The position numbers and the translations under genes were made by a program. From the NCBI GenBank assembly GCA_031552845.1, contig JAVBMC010000069.1, positions 1 to 64,000 of the forward strand: a DNA stretch of 64,000 nucleotides, read 5' to 3'. A model generated the notes under the pieces. That model was given only the letters and a program-made list of their open reading frames with translations, did not search any database and was not told the origin of the DNA. This document shows, one piece after another, positions 56,853 to 64,000 of the stretch; within the stretch, counting starts at the first letter, position 1, and each line of letters starts with the position of its first letter. This DNA is from JAVBMC01 sp031552845. Lineage in GTDB: Bacteria; Verrucomicrobiota; Kiritimatiellia; RFP12; DVOR01.

Positions 56853-58964
56853 ATGTATAGTTTACTTTGGCGCGGTTTGGCGGTGGTAGGGGTGACGGCG
56901 TGTTTGGGTTTGGTGGTGGGGTGTACCACGGCTCCAGATGTAAAGGTGGAGCCACCGGATATTAAGAATGCAAAGGCTAAAGCACCGGGGGGTAGGAATG
57001 CAATTGCTTTGCAGTTGAAAAGTGAGGGAGAATTGGGTATCGTCGTCCAGCGGAAATCTATAGTCTCGAGAGAACTCAAATTGGAAGATGTGACGCTGGT
57101 GCGCGTCAGGGACATGTCCTTGATACTGGCTGATGGGCGCGTATTGGGTAAGGAGCCACGAATCAAGTCAATCACGAAGACACCGGTGAATAAATGGTTC
57201 AACGCGTCAGTCTATAAGAAGTCCACGGTGGAGATGCAGGGGGAATTCACGCGCGTGGAGTTTGAGGGCGGTTATGCGATTACGCTGGCGGCGTTTGAGG
57301 ATGGCGTAGCATATCGGTGGGAGACGAGTCTGCCGGGCGAGATTAATATTGTGAGTGAGTCGGCAGACTTAGATGTATTCCATAATAGTGAAGGTTTCTT
57401 CTCTTATGGCAATGGCGAGTATAAGGGGGACCCAATGCAGAACTCGTGGGAGACGCCGCATAGCTTCTCAAAGGTGGAAGACTTGAATCCGAATAAGTTG
57501 GTGCTGTTACCGATGTATTTGCAGACACCGTTTGGGGTAGTGGTGGTATCGGAGACTGATTTGTGGGATTATCCGGGGTTGAATTACGTCCGATCGAATG
57601 ACCGTAAAGGGCTCACGACACGTCAGGCCAAGTTACCGGCAGAGGAGGAGTTGGAGAAGGGACGGTATCTGCGGGTGACCAAGCGTCAGGATATTATTGC
57701 CAAGACAAAAGGTACGCGCACGTTTCCGTGGCGGACGTTTACAATCGCTAAAGAGCCTATCGACCTGCTGAATGCGGACTTGAACTATAAGTTGGCGGCC
57801 CCCTGTACAATGGAGGATACGAGCTGGATTAAGCCCGGCATCGTAGCATGGGATTGGTGGAACAACTGGAACTTGACGGATGTAGACTTCAAGGCGGGGT
57901 GCAACACCAAGACGTACATCAACTTCATCGACTTTGCGGCATCGAACAAGATCCCCTATGTCATTCTCGATGCAGGCTGGTCGAAGCGCGAGGATGTGTT
58001 GTCGCTGAATCCGGAGGTGGATTTGCAGGCGTTGTTCAAGTATGCCGAGGAGAAGAAGGTCGGCTTGATCCTGTGGTGCACCTATGCGCAGCTGCTTAAT
58101 CGCGAAGATCAGATTCTCGGACACTATGCCAAGATGGGCGCGAAGGGGTTTAAGATTGATTACTTTGAGCGCGATGACCAAACGGTGTTGCAGGCGATGG
58201 AGCGCATCGCCCAAGCGGGAGCGAAGCATAAGCTGTTGCTGGATTATCACGGCATCTTCAAACCGGTGGGACACCAGCGCAAGTATCCGCACATCCTCAC
58301 GATTGAGGGTGTGTTTGGGTTGGAACAGGCGAAATGGAACGGCAAGGTGGACTTTGCACGCAACGACACCATCCTCCCCTTCACCCGCATGGTGGCCGGG
58401 CCGATGGACTACACCCCCGGCGCGATGGGCAACCAGACGCTGGAACAGTTCAAGCCCAACTACAACGCCCCCACTGCGCAAGGCACCCGTGTGCATCAGA
58501 TGGCGTTGATGATGATGTTTGAGTCACCGTTGCAAATGATGTGTGACTCCCCTTCCAAGTACCGCGCTAACCCGGAGTGCACCGACTTCATGGCGAAGAT
58601 TCCGACAGTGTGGGATGAAACAATCGGCCTAGAAGGAAAACCCGGCGAGTATCTCGTCATGGCACGGCGTAAAGGCGATGCGTGGTATATCGCCGGCATT
58701 AATAATTGGGATACCGAGAGAAGCTGCGGAATTGAGTTGAAGCGCTTCCTGCAAGACTGGAACTGGACGTGTGAGGCCTTCGCTGATGGTAATGTTGCGC
58801 TCGGGAGGAAAGAAGCTGGCACAGATAGAAGCAAAGCGAGTACTGACCCAAGCGATTGGAAGCGCGAAACTGATATCAGAAACCTGTTGCACTCTTCAAT
58901 GGGAGTTGCCGTACACATGGCACCAGGCGGGGGTTGGATTGGCCGTTTCGAGCGCAAGAAATAG
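56853..58964 (+). CDS. GH97 glycoside hydrolase, lipoprotein form
   Basis: The start at 56853 (MYSLLWRGLAVVGV) has CGGAGGT upstream; 703 residues. The signal ends in a lipobox (LGLVVGC) and a charged linker follows, so it is probably membrane-anchored. GH97 layout: N-terminal beta-sandwich (about 40-290), catalytic barrel (about 300-600) and C-terminal beta domain. GFKIDYFERDDQ places D436 as nucleophile and TIEGVFGLEQ places E485 as acid/base, the pattern of the retaining branch (alpha-galactosidase-like) rather than SusB. The second GH97 follows 19 bases later. Confidence 0.92.
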   Translation: MYSLLWRGLAVVGVTACLGLVVGCTTAPDVKVEPPDIKNAKAKAPGGRNAIALQLKSEGELGIVVQRKSIVSRELKLEDVTLVRVRDMSLILADGRVLGKEPRIKSITKTPVNKWFNASVYKKSTVEMQGEFTRVEFEGGYAITLAAFEDGVAYRWETSLPGEINIVSESADLDVFHNSEGFFSYGNGEYKGDPMQNSWETPHSFSKVEDLNPNKLVLLPMYLQTPFGVVVVSETDLWDYPGLNYVRSNDRKGLTTRQAKLPAEEELEKGRYLRVTKRQDIIAKTKGTRTFPWRTFTIAKEPIDLLNADLNYKLAAPCTMEDTSWIKPGIVAWDWWNNWNLTDVDFKAGCNTKTYINFIDFAASNKIPYVILDAGWSKREDVLSLNPEVDLQALFKYAEEKKVGLILWCTYAQLLNREDQILGHYAKMGAKGFKIDYFERDDQTVLQAMERIAQAGAKHKLLLDYHGIFKPVGHQRKYPHILTIEGVFGLEQAKWNGKVDFARNDTILPFTRMVAGPMDYTPGAMGNQTLEQFKPNYNAPTAQGTRVHQMALMMMFESPLQMMCDSPSKYRANPECTDFMAKIPTVWDETIGLEGKPGEYLVMARRKGDAWYIAGINNWDTERSCGIELKRFLQDWNWTCEAFADGNVALGRKEAGTDRSKASTDPSDWKRETDIRNLLHSSMGVAVHMAPGGGWIGRFERKK

Positions 58965-58983
58965 CAAATCATAGGGAGACGGT

Positions 58984-60981
58984 ATGAGGTTCAAACTAGC
59001 GGGATTTTGCGTGCTGCTGGCAGTGGGGGCGTTTGCCATGCAGGCTTACGAGCGGACGTTCAAGGGCACTTATACGGTGACATCGCCCGATGGGCGAAAT
59101 CGATTTGTGCTTGAGGCCAGCGAGGATCTGATCACCTACTCGGTATATCACGGTGAGCAGGCAGTCATCCTCGCTAATCCGATCAGCATGACACTCGATG
59201 GCGGGGTTGTCCTTGGGGTTGGCTCGAAGGTACTCAGCACCAAGCGCACCCGCTTGAACGAGACGGTCAAGTCGCCGTTCTATAAGAAGTCGGAGGTCGT
59301 CATTCAAGGCGAACAGCGCACAATTACCTTTGGGGGCGGTTATGCGATTACGATTGCCGCGTTCGACGATGGCGTGGCTTACCGTTGGGAGACCGCCCTG
59401 CCCGGCGAAATCACCATCATCAATGAGCAAGCAGGCATCAAACCCGCGCTTGATTATCAGGGGTTCTTCTCTTACGGTAACGGCATGTTTGAGGGGGATG
59501 TTTTTCAGAACTCGTGGGAAACGACCTATGAGCATTGCAAGGTATCCGAACTCGACCACAAGAAGTTGGTGATGCTGCCCTTTTATCTCAGCTTGCCTAA
59601 CGGTGGTGCCATGGTGATGTCGGAGACTGACTTGGTGGATTATCCCGGCCTCAACTTCTTCCGTAATATGCTTGACCCGCAGAAGCTGGACTCTGTTTTT
59701 GCGTTATTCCCGGACTTGAAGACGATTGAGCGGACGCCGCTTCATCTGCGCGTGCACAACCGTTTGGGATATATTGCCAAGACCAAAGGTACGCGGACGT
59801 TTCCGTGGCGCACGTTTACCCTCGTGAAGCATCCGCCGGAAGTGATGAATGCCGACTTGAATTACAAGCTGGCCTCAGCGTGCGCATTGGCGGATACCAG
59901 CTGGATCAAGCCAGGCAAGGTCGCATGGGAGTGGTGGCATTCGTGCAATTTGACAGATGTCGAATTCAAGCCCGGGTGCAACACGCCGACCTATAAGCAC
60001 TATATCGACTTTGCGGCGGCGAACGGTATTGAGTATATCATTCTCGATGGCGGCTGGACGGGCGAGAAGGATATCATCAATCCCAGCAAGAATGTCGATT
60101 TGCCGGAGCTGATCCGCTATGGCAACGCGAAGAATGTCGGGCTGATTCTGTGGGCGGCGTGGCCGCAGCTTTACGGACGGCAGGAGGCCGTCATCGGCCA
60201 TTATGCGCAGATGGGCGCGAAGGGATTCAAGATCGACTTCTTTGACCGCGACGATCAGGACGTGATGCGATGCATCGACCTCATCGCCCAAGCGGGAGCA
60301 AAGCATAAGATGCTGATTGACCTGCACGGCATATTCAAACCCGCCGGGTTTCAACGCACCTATCCAAACGTCATTAACTTTGAAGGCGTGTTCGGGCTGG
60401 AGCAGGCGAAGTGGGACGACAAAGCCGACTTCATGCGCCACGATACCATCCTCCCCTTCACCCGTATGGTGGCCGGACCGATGGACTACACGCCCGGCGC
60501 GATGGGCAACGTGACCAAAGCCAACTTCAAACCGAACTACGACGCCCCCGTGGCGCAAGGCACCCGCGTGCATCAAATGGCGTTGATGATGATGCTGGAG
60601 GCACCGCTGCAGATGTTCTGCGACTCTCCTTCCAAATACCGCGCCAGCCCGGAGTGCACCGAGTTCATGGCGAAGATTCCAACAGTGTGGGATGAAACAA
60701 TCGGCTTAAAAGGCGAGCCCGGCAAGTATGCCGTCATCGCGCGCCGCAAAGGTAATGTGTGGTATGTCGCAGCCGTTAATAACTGGGAGGAGCGGACAGT
60801 CACGGTCGGGCTCAACACTATCCTCAAAGACGATCAGTGGAACAGTGAGGTCTTTCAAGACGGCGATGATGCTGCAATCAATTCTACAGTTTGGAAACGC
60901 AGGACTGACTTGCAAACGCAGATGCAGAGCATCGAGCTCGCACCCGGCGGCGGTTGGATCGGCCGCTTTGAACGCCGGTGA
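58984..60981 (+). CDS. GH97 glycoside hydrolase, secreted form 1
   Basis: A 665-residue protein with signal peptide (FKLAGFCVLLAVGAFAMQA) and GGGAGAC before the ATG. Same three-domain plan as its neighbours. Catalytic candidates are D418 (GFKIDFFDRDDQ) and E467 (NFEGVFGLEQ). It is co-transcribed with the first gene. Compared with it, the linker is missing and the substrate-loop sequence AWEWWHSCNLTDVEF differs from AWDWWNNWNLTDVDF, which may change sugar preference. Confidence 0.92.
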   Translation: MRFKLAGFCVLLAVGAFAMQAYERTFKGTYTVTSPDGRNRFVLEASEDLITYSVYHGEQAVILANPISMTLDGGVVLGVGSKVLSTKRTRLNETVKSPFYKKSEVVIQGEQRTITFGGGYAITIAAFDDGVAYRWETALPGEITIINEQAGIKPALDYQGFFSYGNGMFEGDVFQNSWETTYEHCKVSELDHKKLVMLPFYLSLPNGGAMVMSETDLVDYPGLNFFRNMLDPQKLDSVFALFPDLKTIERTPLHLRVHNRLGYIAKTKGTRTFPWRTFTLVKHPPEVMNADLNYKLASACALADTSWIKPGKVAWEWWHSCNLTDVEFKPGCNTPTYKHYIDFAAANGIEYIILDGGWTGEKDIINPSKNVDLPELIRYGNAKNVGLILWAAWPQLYGRQEAVIGHYAQMGAKGFKIDFFDRDDQDVMRCIDLIAQAGAKHKMLIDLHGIFKPAGFQRTYPNVINFEGVFGLEQAKWDDKADFMRHDTILPFTRMVAGPMDYTPGAMGNVTKANFKPNYDAPVAQGTRVHQMALMMMLEAPLQMFCDSPSKYRASPECTEFMAKIPTVWDETIGLKGEPGKYAVIARRKGNVWYVAAVNNWEERTVTVGLNTILKDDQWNSEVFQDGDDAAINSTVWKRRTDLQTQMQSIELAPGGGWIGRFERR

Positions 60982-61015
60982 GCAAAGACCGCAGTTTATA
61001 CCTGATTCCAAGGAC

Positions 61016-61107
61016 TGAGGTCACCTGACCTCAGACTCGCAGGTGCTTAGACCTCATCCGTTGAGGTCGCCTGACCTCTAAGTATGAGGTCAAGTGACCT
61101 TGCAAAG
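61016..61107. repeat. Array D: four 23-bp palindromic units
   Basis: Units start at 61016, 61039, 61062 and 61085. Unit 1 holds TGAGGTCA-CC-TGACCTCA, a perfect inverted repeat; unit 3 GAGGTC-GCCT-GACCTC; unit 4 AGGTCA-AG-TGACCT; unit 2 is worn. It lies 80-170 bases upstream of the promoter of the third GH97 gene, a natural operator position. Confidence 0.8.
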
Positions 61108-61186
61108 GAATTACTAGAGGTGCCCATTAGAAGTGGCCTGCGCGATGGCGCGAAGAGCCGTTTTCCTGTCTGTGAGGCGTTTTTGG

Positions 61187-61216
61187 TTGCAACGGCAAGC
61201 GGGTTGGGTGTATAAT
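61187..61216 (+). promoter_or_regulatory. Promoter of the third GH97 gene
   Basis: TTGCAA (61187-61192), 18-base spacer and TATAAT (61211-61216), 40 bases before the start codon. The hexamers resemble those of the first GH97 gene (TTGCAT/TATAAT). Confidence 0.72.
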
Positions 61217-61256
61217 GCAGAGACATTGTTTGTAGTCGATTAAATAGGGGATTATT

Positions 61257-63260
61257 ATGAAGTTGAAATTAGGGGGTGCCTGCGCGTTGATTGCCGCAGC
61301 GGGTTGTTTTGCCATGCAGTCGTTCGAGAAGATGCCGGAGGGAATGTATGCGGCAACTTCGCCGGATGGGCAGAATAAGATTGTGCTCGACACCGCCGGT
61401 GATGTGATTACTTTCTCCGTGCTGCGCGGCGGCGTGCCGGTGGTGGCGGTATCTGAAATCAACATGACGCTGGCCGATGGCAAAGTATTAGGTAAAGCCC
61501 CAAAAGTCACAGATACGAAGCGTACCCGCCTGAATGAAACAGTCAAATCGCCTTTCTATAAGAAGGCCGAGGTTGCCATCAAGGGCGAGCAAAGGACAAT
61601 CACCTTTGAAGGCGGTTATGCCCTCACGCTGGCGGCGTTTGACGATGGCGTGGCTTACCGCTGGGAAACCGCCCTCCCCGGCGAAATCACAATCATCGGC
61701 GAACAGGCGAGCATCAAGCCCGCAGGCGACTTAGAAGGCTTCTTCTCCTACGGCAATGGCGCATGGGAAGGCGACCCCGCTCAGAACTCATGGGAGACCA
61801 CTTACGAAGGCTGTCCGGTTTCCAAGCTCGACCCGAAGCAGCTGGTGATGATGCCGTTCTATCTGAAGGCGTCCAACTGCGTCGTGGCAATGTCCGAGAC
61901 CGACTTGGTGGATTACCCGGGGCTCAACTTCTTCCGCAGCAAGACGCATCCGCAGAACTTGGACTCCTTCTTTGCGGCGTTCCCCGACCTGAAGAAAATT
62001 GAAAACGACCAACGCCAGCTCCGCATCCGCGGCCGCTTGAACTACCTTGCCAAGACGCAAGGCACGCGGACCTTCCCCTGGCGCACGTTCACCCTCGCCG
62101 CAAATCCGGCTCAGCTGATGAACGCCGACCTGAACTACAAGCTTGCAACGCCCTGCGTGTTGGAAGACATCAGCTGGATCAAGCCCGGCAAGGTCGCGTG
62201 GGACTGGTGGAATGCGTGGAACCTGACCGACGTTGATTTCAAGGCCGGCTGCAACACGAAGACTTATGAGAACTATATCGATTTTGCCGCAAAGAATGGT
62301 ATTGAGTATGTGATCTTGGATGAGGGCTGGTCGGTGAAGCTCAAAATCATGGAGCTGAATCCTGAAGTTGACCTCGTACACTTGCTCAAGTATGCCGAAG
62401 AGCGCAATGTCGGTTTGATTCTCTGGGCCGCTTGGCCGCAGCTGTATAACCGCCAGGAGGAAATCATCAGCCACTACGCCAAGATGGGCGCCAAGGGTTT
62501 CAAGATCGACTTCTTCGACCGCGACGACCAAGAGGTATTGCAGTATATGGAGACCACGGCCAAGGTTGCCGCCAAATACAAGGTGCTTGTTGACTACCAT
62601 GGCATATTCAAACCCGCCGGCATGCAGCGCACCTATCCCAACGTCATCAACTTCGAAGGCGTGTACGGACTTGAACAGGCCAAGTGGGATGCCAAGCAGG
62701 ACTTCATGCGCCACGACACAATCCTCCCCTTCACCCGCATGGTGGCTGGGCCGTTGGATTACACGCCCGGCGCAATGCACAATCAAACCAAGGCTGAGTT
62801 CAAACCCAACTTCGACGATCCGACAGCACAGGGTACCCGCGTGCATCAAATGGCGCTGTTGGTGTTGTTTGAAGCGCCCCTCCAAATGCTCTGCGACTCT
62901 CCCTCCAAATACCGCGCCAACCAAACCTGTGCGACATTCATGGCGGGCATTCCGACTGTGTGGGACGAGACCATCGGCATTGATGGCGAGCCCGGCAAGT
63001 TCGTCGTCATCGCACGCCGCTTGGGCAAGACGTGGTATATCGCGGCTGTCAACAACTGGACGGCTATGGATTATGATTTGAACTTGGCGGCTATCCTCAA
63101 GAAGGGCAAGTGGCAGGCTGAAATCTTCGCCGATGCGGCCGATGCCGGCACCAAGCCGATGAACTACACAACGGAATCCAAGGAAGTCTCCGGCAGCCAA
63201 TTGCTCAACATCAAGCTGGTTCCCGGCGGCGGTTGGGTGGCAAAGTTCACTGAGAAATAA
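61257..63260 (+). CDS. GH97 glycoside hydrolase, secreted form 2
   Basis: A 667-residue protein, closest to the second copy by eye, with its own promoter. Signal MKLKLGGACALIAAAGCFAMQS. Catalytic candidates D418 (GFKIDFFDRDDQEV) and E467 (NFEGVYGLEQ). AGGGGA precedes the ATG. The three copies likely arose by tandem duplication and could act on different linkages of one substrate. Confidence 0.92.
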   Translation: MKLKLGGACALIAAAGCFAMQSFEKMPEGMYAATSPDGQNKIVLDTAGDVITFSVLRGGVPVVAVSEINMTLADGKVLGKAPKVTDTKRTRLNETVKSPFYKKAEVAIKGEQRTITFEGGYALTLAAFDDGVAYRWETALPGEITIIGEQASIKPAGDLEGFFSYGNGAWEGDPAQNSWETTYEGCPVSKLDPKQLVMMPFYLKASNCVVAMSETDLVDYPGLNFFRSKTHPQNLDSFFAAFPDLKKIENDQRQLRIRGRLNYLAKTQGTRTFPWRTFTLAANPAQLMNADLNYKLATPCVLEDISWIKPGKVAWDWWNAWNLTDVDFKAGCNTKTYENYIDFAAKNGIEYVILDEGWSVKLKIMELNPEVDLVHLLKYAEERNVGLILWAAWPQLYNRQEEIISHYAKMGAKGFKIDFFDRDDQEVLQYMETTAKVAAKYKVLVDYHGIFKPAGMQRTYPNVINFEGVYGLEQAKWDAKQDFMRHDTILPFTRMVAGPLDYTPGAMHNQTKAEFKPNFDDPTAQGTRVHQMALLVLFEAPLQMLCDSPSKYRANQTCATFMAGIPTVWDETIGIDGEPGKFVVIARRLGKTWYIAAVNNWTAMDYDLNLAAILKKGKWQAEIFADAADAGTKPMNYTTESKEVSGSQLLNIKLVPGGGWVAKFTEK

Positions 63261-63313
63261 TCTTAAGGCGGGAGCGCCACGGTTGGCCCGGACGCTCCTG
63301 CAATCCATAAGCA

Positions 63314-64000
63314 ATGATTTTTACACGACGTTCATTTCTGCGGACGGCGCCCTTGAGTGCGGCGCCTTTGCTGTTGCCTGGTTGCATGACCGGCGGAGAA
63401 CAGCAGCGGTTCGCAGCTAATGCCCCCTTGCGCATCGGCATCATCGGATGCGGACGCATGGCGGGCAACCATATCCGCACATTGTTGACACTGCCGGAGG
63501 CGGTGCGTATCACGGCATTGTGCGATGTGGACGCTCTGCGCCTCCAGCGCACGGGCGAAACGATTGCAGAAGCCGGATTGTATCCCAAGCCGGCTCTTTT
63601 TTCAGATGTGCGCTTGATGGTGCGCGATGAGAATGTGGATATTGTACTGGTAGCAACACCGGACTTTCAGCATGGATATTGCGCTGCCGCCGCTTTGCTG
63701 GCCGGCAAGGATGTCTATCTCGAAAAGCCCACGACTTATACGGTTGAAGAAGGTCGCCTCCTGCTGAAGCTGGCGAAAGCGAAGAACTTGATTGTTCAGA
63801 TCGGCTCACAACAACGTTCGCAAAAAGAGTTTTACACCGCGGCCGAGTTGGTTCGCGCCGGACGCATTGGCAAGATCAAGACGATCAAGGTTGGTTTGCC
63901 GTCCGACGTTGAGGGCGGTTCTGCAGCACCGATGCCGGTACCGGAGACGTTGGATTACGACCGCTGGCTGGGGCCCCTGCCCTTTAGTCCTTACACCGAA
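63314..64000 (+). CDS. Tat-exported Gfo/Idh/MocA-family oxidoreductase (5' part)
   Basis: The frame is open from 63314 to the window end (229 codons shown). The N terminus is a twin-arginine signal (TRRSFLRTAPLSAAPLLL) with a possible lipobox (LPGC). An NAD(P) Rossmann fold follows: LRIGIIGCGRMAGNHIRTL (about 40-58), VDIVLVATPDFQHGYCAAAA and the family's EKPTT motif (about 138). Exported members often act on sugars and stand beside glycosidases, as here. No good ribosome site is visible, so coupling or a different start is possible. Confidence 0.88.
   Translation, partial: MIFTRRSFLRTAPLSAAPLLLPGCMTGGEQQRFAANAPLRIGIIGCGRMAGNHIRTLLTLPEAVRITALCDVDALRLQRTGETIAEAGLYPKPALFSDVRLMVRDENVDIVLVATPDFQHGYCAAAALLAGKDVYLEKPTTYTVEEGRLLLKLAKAKNLIVQIGSQQRSQKEFYTAAELVRAGRIGKIKTIKVGLPSDVEGGSAAPMPVPETLDYDRWLGPLPFSPYTE

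Noticed and set aside
57633..58496. 287-codon frame antisense to the first GH97 gene
   Set aside because: Same cause as above; similar antisense frames appear in all three paralogues, tracking the sense sequence.
61016..61107. Arrays C and D considered as CRISPR arrays
   Set aside because: Units abut without unique spacers of constant length, and no cas gene is present.
61788..63314. 508-codon open frame antisense to the third GH97 gene
   Set aside because: GC-rich codon use on the real gene leaves the opposite frame free of stops; the product has no recognisable domain and the sense gene is certain.

Overview
The window reads as chromosome from a Gram-negative anaerobe of the PVC superphylum, most likely Kiritimatiellota or a near relative in the Verrucomicrobiota/Lentisphaerota group. 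This is an inference from gene content: dapL-type lysine/peptidoglycan synthesis, a GldF/GldG-DUF4340 transport cluster beside tmk and holB, an AGX/UAP1-like pyrophosphorylase, an HU-DUF4469 protein and three tandem GH97 glycosidases. No rRNA is present to confirm it.

Layout. (1) 1-5470: the 3' end of an IS30-family element, the first codons of a gene it interrupted, then a minus-strand run of uncharacterised small membrane proteins and lipoproteins, ending in a gene-free stretch with two arrays of 22-bp repeats. (2) About 5471-35458: a Mu-like transposable prophage of about 30 kb. It has a DDE transposase (MuA), an AAA ATPase (MuB), Gam, a GemA-like protein, repressors, a gp28 terminase, a gp29 portal, gpF, gpG, gpI, gpT, a tape measure protein, fibre proteins and a DnaB-type helicase. 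Both ends carry TGTAAAGGGT as inverted repeats, and AGGGTAC-type sites recur inward. The order is unusual: terminase, portal and the small proteins before them lie upstream of the repressor/transposition region, while gpF and the rest of the head and tail genes lie downstream. Control and transposition genes thus split the late operon, and a plus-strand cassette with three membrane proteins sits at the split. (3) 35459-53266: host genes, almost all on the minus strand. They cover a SulP transporter, the AGX-like pyrophosphorylase, a GH5 glycosidase, holB, tmk, DUF4340, GldG, an ABC permease and ATPase, an M24 peptidase, ftsW, a secreted protein, dapL, an LpxL-type acyltransferase, a zinc-ribbon coiled-coil protein and rpmB. 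(4) 53469-54660: a nearly complete IS30-family element with a frameshifted transposase, followed by an array of 23-bp repeats. (5) 54954-64000: an HU-like protein, a PTS EIIA-type protein, tRNA-Thr(UGU), three GH97 glycosidases and the start of a Tat-exported Gfo/Idh/MocA oxidoreductase, which together suggest outer-layer polysaccharide breakdown.

Two non-coding signals stand out. First, a strongly conserved unit of about 140 bp (a promoter with a 16-bp spacer plus a structured RNA that folds as a three-way junction) occurs twice on opposite strands, at 35930-36069 and 55823-55965. I do not recognise the RNA. Second, four intergenic arrays of 22- or 23-bp repeats differ in unit sequence but keep strict two-helical-turn phasing. 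No CRISPR array, rRNA or recognisable phage endolysin was seen.
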